A DNA stretch of 64,000 bases, taken from assembly GCA_050946375.1 (NCBI GenBank), contig JBMNUT010000015.1, positions 1 to 64,000 of the forward strand, in the 5' to 3' direction. Shown here piece after piece: positions 15,356 to 23,356 of this stretch. The first letter of the stretch is position 1. Every line of letters begins with the position of its first letter. Made by a program: the position numbers and the translations under genes. Under the pieces are notes generated by a model, which searched no databases, was not told the DNA's origin, and saw only the letters and a list, made by a program, of their open reading frames with translations. This DNA comes from UBA1794 sp050946375 (GTDB lineage Bacteria; Bacteroidota; Bacteroidia; Bacteroidales; Bacteroidaceae).

Positions 15356-17050
15356 TCAACATTCCAACAGCATATCGTCCACCGAATTGCCCGGAGGACT
15401 CATCGGCATCACATTACCTTCTTCAATGACACATGCCTCCAACAGGAAAGCGCCCTCGGTCGAAAGCATTTCCTTGATAGCCTCGTCCAGCTCCTCGCGC
15501 TTCATGATGCGGCGCGAAGGTATGCCGTAGGCTGCGGCAATCTGCATATAGTCGGGATTCATCATTGGCGTAAACGAATAGCGATGCCCGAAGAACATGG
15601 CCTGCCACTGACGCACATTGCCGAGGAAGTTGTTGTTCATGAGGATAATCTTCACCGGTGCTTTCTGCTCCATGATCGTGCCTAATTCCTGAAGCACCAT
15701 CTGAATGCCGCCGTCGCCTACGAACAGACAAACCGGACGCCCGGGCTTGGCGAAGGTAGCCCCTATGGCTGCGGGCAAACCGAAGCCCATTGTGCCCAAT
15801 CCGCCCGAAGTCACGATGCTGCGCGGCTTGCGGTAACGGAAATAACGGGCCGCCATCATCTGGTTCTGCCCAACGTCGGTCACGAGTACCGCCTCGTCGT
15901 CGGTCGCTTCGCTCACCGCCCGTACCACTTCGCCCATGTTCAACGGACCGTTTCCGGGATGGATTTCCGGTTCTATCACGCGGGCCATTTCTTTTTCCGC
16001 ATGCGGTTTGAAACTTTCAATCCACTCCGTGTGCTTCGCGGGGCTTATCTTTTCGGTGAGCGCCGAAAGGGTTTTCTTGCAATCGCCCAATACTGCGACG
16101 TCAACCGCCACGTTTTTATTGATTTCCGCAGGGTCAATATCCAAATGTATAATCTTTGCCTGACGGGCATACGCATCCAATCGCCCAGTCACGCGGTCAT
16201 CGAACCGCATTCCTATGGCAATCAGCACATCGCACTCGTTGGTTTTTATATTTGGGGCCAAGTTTCCGTGCATTCCCAGCATCCCTTGGTTCAAAGGGTG
16301 AGCCGAAGGAATCGCCGACAGCCCCAACAGCGTGCAACCGCAGGGTATATCTGCCTTTTCCAGGAACGCTTTCAGCTCCTGTTGGGCATTTCCCAACTCC
16401 ACGCCCTGCCCTACCAGAGCCAAGGGGCGCTTGGCTGCGTCAATCAGGCGCGCCGCCTCCTCCAAAGCCTCGGGCGCTGTCTCAGGTTCGGGCACATAAC
16501 TCCGTATGAAGTCTACGTCTTTCGGCTCATAGTCTACCATGTCCGTCTGCGCATTCTTCGCAAAATCCAGCACCACCGGGCCCGGACGTCCGCTACGTGC
16601 AATGTAAAAAGCACGTGACACGGCCCATGCCACATCTTCTGCCCGGCGAATCTGATAGCTCCACTTGCTGATAGGCTGGGTAATGCCTACCAAGTCGACT
16701 TCCTGGAAGGCATCGCTTCCCAAGAAGCCTACTCCTACCTGTCCGGCTATCACCACAATCGGCGTACTGTCCATCATGGCGTCAGCCACTCCGGTAATGG
16801 TATTCGTAGCGCCCGGCCCGCTCGTCACGAGGCAGACCCCTACTTTTCCGCTTACCCGCGCATAACCTTGGGCAGCGTGCGCCGCACATTGCTCATGGCG
16901 CACCAAGATGTGATTCAATGTGCTGCGGTGGTCATACAAAGCGTCGTAGACCGGCATGATCGAACCTCCGGGATAACCGAAGAGCGTATGCACACCTTCG
17001 TGCTCCAATGAGCGCATCAACGCTTCCGCACCTGTTATTTTTTCTTTCAT
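15356..17050 (-). CDS. ilvB: Acetolactate synthase large (catalytic) subunit
   Basis: A 564-residue thiamine-diphosphate enzyme that condenses pyruvate with pyruvate or 2-oxobutyrate, the first common step of branched-chain amino acid synthesis. It has the N-terminal FGYPGGSIMPVYDAL with LVRHEQCAAHAAQGYAR containing the catalytic Glu, a central FAD-type domain (VLIAIGMRFDDRVTG), and the C-terminal ThDP/Mg motif FVGDGGIQMVLQELGT...MNNNFLG. Length is normal. It is preceded by a 95-base gap after ilvD that holds a perfect 13-base hairpin of the dispersed repeat family. Confidence 0.97.
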   Translation of the reverse strand: MKEKITGAEALMRSLEHEGVHTLFGYPGGSIMPVYDALYDHRSTLNHILVRHEQCAAHAAQGYARVSGKVGVCLVTSGPGATNTITGVADAMMDSTPIVVIAGQVGVGFLGSDAFQEVDLVGITQPISKWSYQIRRAEDVAWAVSRAFYIARSGRPGPVVLDFAKNAQTDMVDYEPKDVDFIRSYVPEPETAPEALEEAARLIDAAKRPLALVGQGVELGNAQQELKAFLEKADIPCGCTLLGLSAIPSAHPLNQGMLGMHGNLAPNIKTNECDVLIAIGMRFDDRVTGRLDAYARQAKIIHLDIDPAEINKNVAVDVAVLGDCKKTLSALTEKISPAKHTEWIESFKPHAEKEMARVIEPEIHPGNGPLNMGEVVRAVSEATDDEAVLVTDVGQNQMMAARYFRYRKPRSIVTSGGLGTMGFGLPAAIGATFAKPGRPVCLFVGDGGIQMVLQELGTIMEQKAPVKIILMNNNFLGNVRQWQAMFFGHRYSFTPMMNPDYMQIAAAYGIPSRRIMKREELDEAIKEMLSTEGAFLLEACVIEEGNVMPMSPPGNSVDDMLLEC

Positions 17051-17068
17051 ATATAACTGTATCCTTTC

Positions 17069-17125
17069 TCCGGTGCGGTACTTTTTCCGGAAAGCCTTTG
17101 AGGAAACCGGAAAAAGTACTGCATG
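17069..17125. repeat. Repeat-derived hairpin between ilvD and ilvB
   Basis: GTACTTTTTCCGG (17078-17090) and CCGGAAAAAGTAC (17107-17119) form a 13-base perfect stem with a 16-base loop between ilvD and ilvB. The arms are made of the same CTTTTTCCGG core as the dispersed repeat. As a transcript structure it could set relative output or stability of the two messages. There is no U-tract for a strong terminator on the minus strand. Confidence 0.7.
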
Positions 17126-17145
17126 TTTTTCTTATTTCTACTGCC

Positions 17146-18948
17146 TCATTTTATGATTCTCACCGCACCCTTATCGGCCGAACTTACCAGATTTGCATAA
17201 GCCTTGAGGCTCTTCGGCACAACCCGGTCGCGAGTCAGGGGAACAAACGGCCTTGCAGCCAGTTCCTCGTCGGTCAGTTTCACATTGATCGTACGGTTGG
17301 GGATATCGATTTCTATCACATCTCCATCCTGCAGTTTGCCTACGTTTCCACCGGAAGCGGCTTCGGGCGAAATATGGCCGATACTCAGTCCCGACGTTCC
17401 GCCGCTGAACCGGCCGTCCGTAATCAGGGCACATTCCTTGCCCAGGTGCATGCTCTTTATGTAAGAGGTAGGATAAAGCATCTCCTGCATGCCGGGGCCA
17501 CCCTTCGGACCTTCGTATATAATGACTACAACATCGCCACTCTTGACCTTTCCGCCCAAGATACCTTCGCACGCCGCCTCCTGTGAGTCGAACACTTTGG
17601 CCGTGCCGGTAAACTTCCAGATGCTCTCGTCCACACCGGCGGTCTTCACGACACAACCGTCTTGTGCGATATTTCCTTTCAAGACCGCCAGGCCGCCATC
17701 TTTCGAGTAGGCATGTTCCATATCGCGGATGCAGCCGTTTGCACGGTCCGTGTCAAAGCTCTCATAATAATTGGCCTGCGAACCCATTACCTGGTTGAAG
17801 CGCCTTCCCGGAGCGCTGGCATACTTCTTCTTAGCCTCCGGGCAGACTTGCGGGCTGAGTATATCGTATTTTTCGATAGCCTCCTTCAGGGTCATTCCAT
17901 CTACGCGGCGCGTGGTCGTGTCGAGCAAGCCCCCTTTGTTAAGTTCGCCCAATATCGCGATAATACCACCGGCGCGGTTGACGTCCTGAATATGGTATTT
18001 CTGAGTCGTGGGAGCCACTTTACACAAGCAGGGCGTACGGCGCGAAAGCATATCGATGTCGTCCATCGTAAAATCCGCCCCGGCCTCTTGCGCAACCGCC
18101 AGCAGATGCAGCACAGTGTTGGTAGAACCTCCCATGGCGATATCCATCGTCATGGCATTCAGGAAAGCCGAACGCGTCGCAATGCTGCGGGGCAAGACCG
18201 AATCATCCCCTTGTTCGTAATATTTATAGGCATTTTCCACTATCAAGCGGGCAGCCGCCTTGAAGAGCTCCACACGGTTTTCGTGCGTAGCCACAATCGT
18301 TCCGTTACCCGGCAAGGAGAGACCGATGGCTTCCGTCAGGCAATTCATGGAATTGGCCGTGAACATTCCCGAACAGCAGCCGCATCCCGGACAAGCGCAC
18401 TGCTCGATCCGTTCCACTTCCTCGTCGCTTACCGTAGGATCGGCAGCCTGAACCATTGCATCTATAAGGTCTAATCTTTTTTCACCCAGCTCGCCTGCCT
18501 CCATCGGGCCGCCGCTGACAAAAACCGCCGGGATATTCAGGCGCATCGCAGCCATTAACATGCCCGGAGTAATCTTATCGCAGTTACTGATGCAGACCAT
18601 TGCGTCCACCTTGTGGGCGTTACACATATATTCCACGCTGTCCGCAATGATATCACGGCTTGGGAGCGAATAAAGCATTCCGTCGTGTCCCATGGCGATG
18701 CCATCGTCGATGGCAATCGTATTGAACTCGGCGGCAAAACAGCCCAGCTTTTCAATTTCAGCCTTTACCAATTGACCGATTTCGTGCAGGTGTACATGCC
18801 CAGGCACGAACTGAGTGAAAGAATTGACCACGGCAATGACAGGCTTTCCCTGCATCTCTTTTTTCATTCCATTTGCCGCCCAAAGCGCGCGCGCGCCGGC
18901 CATTCGTCTTCCTTCTGTGCAAATACTGCTACGTAACGGATGCTTCAT
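17146..18948 (-). CDS. ilvD: Dihydroxy-acid dehydratase
   Basis: A 600-residue Fe-S dehydratase that turns 2,3-dihydroxy acids into 2-oxo acids in valine and isoleucine synthesis. Cluster-ligand cysteines lie in ISNCDKITPGMLMA and ACPGCGCCSGMFTANSMNCL, the latter typical of IlvD/Edd enzymes. MTMDIAMGGSTNTVLHLLA, LITDGRFSGGTSGLSIGHISPEAA and the final IDIPNRTINVKL are also diagnostic. It is the first gene of the ilv operon, with a good promoter 41 bases upstream and a leader too short for attenuation. The lack of a leader peptide suggests control at initiation or by enzyme feedback. Confidence 0.97.
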   Translation of the reverse strand: MKHPLRSSICTEGRRMAGARALWAANGMKKEMQGKPVIAVVNSFTQFVPGHVHLHEIGQLVKAEIEKLGCFAAEFNTIAIDDGIAMGHDGMLYSLPSRDIIADSVEYMCNAHKVDAMVCISNCDKITPGMLMAAMRLNIPAVFVSGGPMEAGELGEKRLDLIDAMVQAADPTVSDEEVERIEQCACPGCGCCSGMFTANSMNCLTEAIGLSLPGNGTIVATHENRVELFKAAARLIVENAYKYYEQGDDSVLPRSIATRSAFLNAMTMDIAMGGSTNTVLHLLAVAQEAGADFTMDDIDMLSRRTPCLCKVAPTTQKYHIQDVNRAGGIIAILGELNKGGLLDTTTRRVDGMTLKEAIEKYDILSPQVCPEAKKKYASAPGRRFNQVMGSQANYYESFDTDRANGCIRDMEHAYSKDGGLAVLKGNIAQDGCVVKTAGVDESIWKFTGTAKVFDSQEAACEGILGGKVKSGDVVVIIYEGPKGGPGMQEMLYPTSYIKSMHLGKECALITDGRFSGGTSGLSIGHISPEAASGGNVGKLQDGDVIEIDIPNRTINVKLTDEELAARPFVPLTRDRVVPKSLKAYANLVSSADKGAVRIIK

Positions 18949-18988
18949 TTCTATTATACCTTAATACTTTATTTCTATATTCGGGGCG

Positions 18989-19020
18989 CAAAGATACATA
19001 GGTTTTCCTGCATAGCCAAA
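18989..19020 (-). promoter_or_regulatory. Promoter of the ilv operon
   Basis: On the minus strand TTTG (19017-19020), a 20-base spacer and TATCTTTG (18989-18996) match the Bacteroides consensus. Transcription would start near 18982, about 34 bases before the ilvD ATG. Confidence 0.85.
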
Positions 19021-19185
19021 TAAACCATAGAGAAAAAGGCGATTCGCTGCGGAATTGTAAGGAAACTTATGGCGTAAATTACGATTTATTTAGCTATCGC
19101 GTCGAAAACATGCACAAAAGAGGGTGTTTTCGTTTCCTTTTTTCCACATTTGCCTTGCATCTCATGTATCCCAAAGGAACATTTT

Positions 19186-19332
19186 TACAGAAAAGTCACC
19201 CACTTTCGTCCTATTCAAAGCACCTTTTTCCCAAAAGCGCCGGCAGTTTCAGACAAAAGCGGCTGCACTTTTCCCAAAAACCGCAGTACTTTTTTCCCAA
19301 TCCCATTATTCTTTTCCGGAAATCTCCCCAGA
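19186..19332. repeat. Longest cluster of the dispersed 22-23-base repeat
   Basis: About six degenerate units follow one another, with cores such as CACCTTTTTCCCAAAAGCG, CTGCACTTTTCCCAAAAAC and AGTACTTTTTTCCCAATC, spaced near 22-24 bases. It lies between the ilvD promoter and the small RNA. Units vary too much for a CRISPR or simple satellite, and spacers are not separate from repeats. Confidence 0.65.
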
Positions 19333-19458
19333 AAAGAAAATCAGACTTATCACGGAAATAGCAGAAAGGTTATACCCTTTAGAAATGTAAAATCAAGACT
19401 TATTCTGAATTCAATCTCATAAAAAGAGTTAACCGAAAGATAATAATCAAGGGGAATG

Positions 19459-19489
19459 CTTGCAGGTTTCCAGAAAGTGCCTACCTTTG
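19459..19489 (+). promoter_or_regulatory. Promoter of the small RNA candidate
   Basis: CTTG at 19459-19462, a 19-base spacer and TACCTTTG at 19482-19489 fit the Bacteroides pattern. Start of transcription is expected near 19496. Confidence 0.75.
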
Positions 19490-19495
19490 CAGCAT

Positions 19496-19565
19496 GTTTT
19501 TCATGGTATTAGATTTTAAGGTTAATGGAGATTGGGTTGTCGGGAGACAACCTATTCTTTTTTTA
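19496..19565 (+). ncRNA. Small RNA candidate, about 70 nt
   Basis: A promoter is followed within about 40 bases by a hairpin, GGTTGTC (19535-19541) and GACAACC (19546-19552) with loop GGGA, and then a run of seven T, an intrinsic terminator. The transcript would be about 70 nt with no reading frame of note. The stretch before the hairpin, GGTATTAGATTTTAAGGTTA, resembles a short RNA that I remember recurring in Bacteroides genomes, but I cannot name a family. It could instead be an early-termination leader of the gene at 19791. Confidence 0.6.
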
Positions 19566-19757
19566 TAGACTTCCTATTACTGAAAAGCATTCCTCTTGCC
19601 TTTACATACATGCAGGCTGTTTCACCCGTCCTTACGGCATTTCTCACTTGTTCCGCCTGCCATTTCCTCCACTTTCCCCTCAGCTTTCAGGCATTCACCT
19701 ATATTTAAAAGATGTTTTTTATAAGAGGTTTCACCAAAAAGAACCACTTTTTTTATC

Positions 19758-19765
19758 TATGTTTG
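19758..19765 (+). promoter_or_regulatory. Possible -7 element ahead of the BFN gene
   Basis: TATGTTTG fits TAnnTTTG and would start transcription about 20 bases before the ATG at 19791. No good -33 element is seen, so this is weak. Confidence 0.45.
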
Positions 19766-19790
19766 CGACAGTTTTTCCGAAACTAACGAG

Positions 19791-20405
19791 ATGGAACAAC
19801 ACGAGCATTGTGTAGAAATACAAGTCTGGGGCGTCGTAGAGAGCAACAAGTCCTCCAATGCCTACGCCCTCATATTAGGAGAAAAGGAAGGAACACGCCA
19901 TCTTCCTGTCATCATCGGCAAGGCTGAAGCGCAATACATACTCATCGCCCGGCAACAAATCTTCACCCCCCGGCCACTGACTCACGACTTATTCCTGAAA
20001 GTACTGTCGGCCGTAGGCTGGAGCCTCGAATATGTAGAGATATACAAGGAGAACGAAGGCGTCTTCTATGCCTATCTGGCACTCCGGCAAGGCGCGGATT
20101 CCGAAGATTTCTACCACATGGACGCCCGCACTTCCGACGCGATTGCCATCGCTCTCAAGGCACAAAAACCGATTTTCGTCAAAGAAGAAATCTTAGACCG
20201 CCTGGGCGTTACCCGCGAAGACGTAGAACGCGGCAATCTGGAAAGTGCCTTCCGCCGCGGCGTCTCTTGCGAGCAAAGCGAAGAAGAGCTGGAAGAAGAG
20301 ATGAAAAAGGCTACCGAAGAAGAAGACTACGAACGCGCCGCCCGCCTGCGCGACCGCATCTCTGAGCTGCGACGCATGAAGGGCGAAGCGGAACAACCGC
20401 AATAA
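19791..20405 (+). CDS. Bifunctional nuclease (BFN/DUF151) family protein with UVR motif
   Basis: A 204-residue cytoplasmic protein. Residues about 5-150 form the BFN/DUF151 domain, with VESNKSSNAYALILGEKEGTRHLPVIIGKAEAQ, DLFLKVLSAVGWSLEYVEIYK and RTSDAIAIALKAQKPIFV, which are typical. Residues about 163-197 form a UVR-like helical hairpin (EEELEEEMKKATEEEDYERAARLRDRISEL), as in UvrB and UvrC. Homologues are common single genes in Bacteroidetes. Nuclease activity is known for plant members, but the bacterial role is unsettled. It is followed 23 bases later by rsmE and may be co-transcribed with it. Confidence 0.88.
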   Translation: MEQHEHCVEIQVWGVVESNKSSNAYALILGEKEGTRHLPVIIGKAEAQYILIARQQIFTPRPLTHDLFLKVLSAVGWSLEYVEIYKENEGVFYAYLALRQGADSEDFYHMDARTSDAIAIALKAQKPIFVKEEILDRLGVTREDVERGNLESAFRRGVSCEQSEEELEEEMKKATEEEDYERAARLRDRISELRRMKGEAEQPQ

Positions 20406-20428
20406 ACCGGCGTAAACCCTATCTGGAC

Positions 20429-21136
20429 ATGCACCTGTTTTACGCACCCGACATCGAAACCACCGGCCTCCTCCCCGACGAAGAGGCAACCCACTGCCTG
20501 CGCGTCCTGCGACTGCGCGAAGGCGACGCCATCGACATTACCGACGGGAAGGGCAACTTCTTCCGCAGCATCATAGCCGAAGTCGGGAAACGGTCCGTAC
20601 GAGTCGACCTCGAGAGCCGCACCCCTTGGGAAAAGACGTGGGGCATCGACATCCACCTGGCAGTGGCTCCCACCAAAAATGCCGACCGCATGGAATGGCT
20701 CTGCGAGAAAGCCTGCGAAATCGGCCTCGACAAACTGACCTTTCTGGAGTGCCGCTATTCCGAGCGACGCTCCCTCAAGACCGACCGCCTGCGCAAGATT
20801 CTGATTTCCGCCATGAAGCAAAGCCTTAAGGGCAGCCTCCCCGTGCTGGAAGAAATGATGCCTTTCGAACAGTTCGTACGCCTCGAGCGGCCGGGACGCA
20901 AGTTTATTGCCCACTGCCACGAAGGGGAAAAGCACTCCCTCGCCGAGGCAATCCTTCCACAGGGTACAGCCTGCACCCTGCTCATCGGCCCCGAAGGCGA
21001 CTTCAGCGAGGAAGAAGTAAAGACGGCCACCGCATGCGGCTACGAGCCCATCAGCATCGGCCGTTCCCGCCTGCGCACGGAAACCGCCGCACTCGCCGCC
21101 GTCGCGCTCCTCAACCTGCAACACCAGAAACAATAA
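20429..21136 (+). CDS. rsmE: 16S rRNA (uracil(1498)-N(3))-methyltransferase
   Basis: A 235-residue SPOUT methyltransferase that methylates U1498 of 16S rRNA. The N-terminal PUA-like part reads MHLFYAPD...ATHCLRVLRLREGDAIDITDGKGNFF. The C-terminal SPOUT knot has LLIGPEGDFSEEEV, SIGRSRLRTETAALAAVALL, the SAM-binding knot residues, and KNADRMEWLCEKACEIGLDKLTFLECRYSER in the middle, the family signature. It has normal length and follows the BFN gene by 23 bases; the DUF4836 gene starts 21 bases after its stop. Confidence 0.95.
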   Translation: MHLFYAPDIETTGLLPDEEATHCLRVLRLREGDAIDITDGKGNFFRSIIAEVGKRSVRVDLESRTPWEKTWGIDIHLAVAPTKNADRMEWLCEKACEIGLDKLTFLECRYSERRSLKTDRLRKILISAMKQSLKGSLPVLEEMMPFEQFVRLERPGRKFIAHCHEGEKHSLAEAILPQGTACTLLIGPEGDFSEEEVKTATACGYEPISIGRSRLRTETAALAAVALLNLQHQKQ

Positions 21137-21157
21137 CCCTTTATCACTCGGATACAA

Positions 21158-22621
21158 ATGACTTACCTTTTTTCCAAAAAGTCACGGCACTTTTTACCGA
21201 AAGTGCTGCTCCTTTTTCTGATTTGCGCAGGGCTTTTTTCCTGCGAAAAGAAGGAGTATTCCAAAATGATTCCCGCCGACGCCGCATTGGTCGTACGCTC
21301 CAACCTGAAAGCGATGGCCGAAGAAGCCGGCGGCATGGAGCAACTGAAAAAAAGAGCCTCCAGCAGTAACAACCCGCTGCTCACCGCCCTCTCCCAAGAT
21401 GCCGAAGAGTGCGGAATAGCCTTCGAGGAAGACGCCTACCTCTACGCCTCCCTCAACCGCGACGAACCTACCCTTCTGTTCGCCCTTGCCGACCAAAGCA
21501 AGTTCGAGGCCAAGCTGAAAGAGCTGAATACGCAAGGCCTCTGCGGCGAAATCCAGCAAGGCAATCCCTTCCGCTGGGTCGCTTTTCCCGGCAAGGGGCT
21601 GTGTGCCTACACCGACGACTTCGCGGCCTGGGTCTATGCCCCCATCACTCCGCCGGAAAGCATCCTGTCCCGACTGCAGGAACTGCAAAACCTGGAAGAA
21701 AAAGACATGTTCATCACCCAGGCAGGATACCAGCATCTCGAATCGCTGAAGGGCAGCACCCGCTTCTATCTCTCGCTCGAAACGCTCCCCAACACCGACC
21801 TTATTGCCACCGCGCTCGGCATGCCTTTCCAATTATCGGCCGAAGACCTGCGGCTCTACGGCAGCATTTCCCTCACGCCGAAGCAGGCTTCGCTGAAAGC
21901 CAAGCTGTACTCGGACAACACCGAAGTGCAGGAATTCCTGGTAAGGCAGTCGCTCGACATGCACGCCGTCTCGGGAAAATATTTTTCCTACCTGCCCGAC
22001 GATTTGATGGCCTGCATCGCTCTGAAACTGGACGGAGACGGATACTCCAAAATCAATGCGATTCCCGACATCGGCTCCTCACTTTCTACCCTCGCGGAGC
22101 TGTCCGGCATCGATGCAGAGCCGTTCCTCGACTCCTTTAGCGGCGACTTCCTTTTCGCAATCCACTCGGCCGACATGCAAAACCCGATGCCGGGAATCAG
22201 CTGTTATGCGGAATGCGCAGGAAAAGGAACAAAGGAAATGCTGAAAGAAGCCATGCAGAAAAGCGGCGGACTCCTCGGCCCGATGCTCCAAACCGTATCG
22301 CCGGACAACTACATGATGCGCCTCGCGCCCGAATTTCCCATCCATCTGGGCGTGAAAGACAACGATTTCTACTTCACGACCACCGCCGGAAAGCCTTTCG
22401 AGTCTCCCAAGCACCCGCTCCGCAAAGCAGGCTATTCCGCCCTGAGCCACGGCAAACTCATTGCATACGCACTGTTCTGTCCGGGCAAACTGCAGGCAGG
22501 AAACGACTTCATCGGAGAGTATATGGGCGAAAACGCCGGACTCTTTTCCGGAATCTGTGCCATAGAATTTGCCGCACGGCCGGGCCAGGAAATAGAACTC
22601 AACGTATATTTCCCCGAATAG
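21158..22621 (+). CDS. DUF4836-like lipoprotein
   Basis: A 487-residue predicted lipoprotein. A basic start and hydrophobic stretch (LLLFLICAGLFSC, near residues 17-29) end in a lipobox-like Cys. The mature part begins YSKMIPADAALVVRSNLKAMAEEAGG, the motif by which I recognise the Bacteroidetes DUF4836 family, whose function is unknown. It is probably anchored in a membrane facing the periplasm. The signal peptide is unusual: nearly all of its DNA (21163-21216) consists of units of the dispersed repeat, so the protein's N-terminus may have been created or replaced by repeat sequence. It precedes a two-gene ABC transporter by 90 bases. Confidence 0.8.
   Translation: MTYLFSKKSRHFLPKVLLLFLICAGLFSCEKKEYSKMIPADAALVVRSNLKAMAEEAGGMEQLKKRASSSNNPLLTALSQDAEECGIAFEEDAYLYASLNRDEPTLLFALADQSKFEAKLKELNTQGLCGEIQQGNPFRWVAFPGKGLCAYTDDFAAWVYAPITPPESILSRLQELQNLEEKDMFITQAGYQHLESLKGSTRFYLSLETLPNTDLIATALGMPFQLSAEDLRLYGSISLTPKQASLKAKLYSDNTEVQEFLVRQSLDMHAVSGKYFSYLPDDLMACIALKLDGDGYSKINAIPDIGSSLSTLAELSGIDAEPFLDSFSGDFLFAIHSADMQNPMPGISCYAECAGKGTKEMLKEAMQKSGGLLGPMLQTVSPDNYMMRLAPEFPIHLGVKDNDFYFTTTAGKPFESPKHPLRKAGYSALSHGKLIAYALFCPGKLQAGNDFIGEYMGENAGLFSGICAIEFAARPGQEIELNVYFPE
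21163..21216. repeat. Dispersed repeat inside a signal-peptide coding region
   Basis: Units with cores CTTTTTTCCAAAAAGTC and GCACTTTTTACCGAAAGTGC lie in the first 20 codons of the DUF4836-like lipoprotein and encode LFSKKSRHFLPKV plus part of the hydrophobic core. Confidence 0.65.
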
Positions 22622-22638
22622 CCCCGTAACTTCCGATA

Positions 22639-22694
22639 AAAAGCACTGCACCTTTTTTCAAAAAGCACTGCGCCTTTTCGGAAAAAGCCTTGCA
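22639..22694. repeat. Dispersed repeat before the ABC transporter genes
   Basis: Two and a half units (AAAAAGCACTGCACC, CTTTTTTCAAAAAGCACTGC, CTTTTCGGAAAAAGCCTTGC) at a 22-base period fill most of the 90-base gap between the DUF4836 gene and the ATPase gene. Confidence 0.65.
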
Positions 22695-22711
22695 GCAAAA
22701 AACAGAAAGAC

Positions 22712-23356
22712 ATGGAACAAATCAACATAGAACAAGCGCTTCCGGAGGTTTTCCGCGACGGACGCCCCATAAAGAGCGACATCTGGAACACGAAGACCGA
22801 GTTCCAAAAAGGAAAAGTCTACCTTGTGGAAGCCGCTTCGGGCACCGGCAAATCGTCGCTCCTGAGCTTCATCTACGGATACCGATGCGACTTTGCCGGA
22901 AAAATCACCTTCGACGGCCAAGACGTCCGCAGCCTGAAAGCCAACGACTGGGCACACATCCGACAGAACTCCCTCTCCATCCTGTTTCAGGACCTGCGCC
23001 TCTTTCCCGAGCTCACCGCATGGGAAAACATTCTCATCAAGAACAATCTGACGCACCACAAGGCCGAGTCGGAAATAGACGCATGGTTCGACGCACTCGG
23101 CATAGGCGACAAGAAACAGCAGCTCTGCGGCAAACTCTCCTTCGGACAGCAGCAAAGAGTAGCCATGATACGCGCTCTTTGCCAACCCTTCGACTTTATT
23201 TTCCTCGACGAGCCCATCTCTCACTTAGACGAGCAGAACAGCCAGACAATGGCGCAGCTCCTCCTCGAAGAAGCCCGCAAGCAAGGCGCCGGAATCGTCG
23301 CCACTTCCATCGGAAAACACATGGAGCTTCACTACGATACACTGCTTAAACTATGA
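22712..23356 (+). CDS. ABC transporter ATP-binding protein
   Basis: A 214-residue ATPase of the type paired with FtsX-like permeases (LolD/MacB/FtsE group). It has Walker A in EAASGTGKSSLLS (40-52), a Q-loop (ILFQDLRLFPELTAWENILIKN), the ABC signature as LSFGQQQRVAMIRAL with Phe for the first Gly, and Walker B FIFLDEPISHLDEQN. The short length and late switch region (GIVATSIGKHMEL) suggest a minimal ATPase. Its stop codon overlaps the permease start by four bases (ATGA). The substrate is unknown; lipoprotein or lipid handling is possible, since two lipoprotein genes flank the pair. Confidence 0.9.
   Translation: MEQINIEQALPEVFRDGRPIKSDIWNTKTEFQKGKVYLVEAASGTGKSSLLSFIYGYRCDFAGKITFDGQDVRSLKANDWAHIRQNSLSILFQDLRLFPELTAWENILIKNNLTHHKAESEIDAWFDALGIGDKKQQLCGKLSFGQQQRVAMIRALCQPFDFIFLDEPISHLDEQNSQTMAQLLLEEARKQGAGIVATSIGKHMELHYDTLLKL

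Larger units (their letters stand above)
18949..19790. other. Intergenic region between ilvD and the BFN gene
   Basis: This 842-base divergent region has no protein gene I support. It contains the ilvD promoter (18989-19020), a long run of the dispersed repeat (19186-19332), a short RNA with its own promoter and terminator (19459-19565), an unremarkable pyrimidine-rich stretch (19570-19740), and a -7 element ahead of the next gene (19758-19765). Plus-strand open frames at 19110-19422 are the repeats read as protein. Confidence 0.7.

Noticed and set aside
19186..19332. Periodic short repeats considered as a CRISPR array
   Set aside because: The units are degenerate, lie head to tail without separate unique spacers of constant length, and no cas genes are near.
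19110..19422. Three overlapping plus-strand open frames between ilvD and the small RNA
   Set aside because: They are the repeat cluster read in three frames, giving Phe/Lys/Ser-rich strings with no start signal or family likeness.
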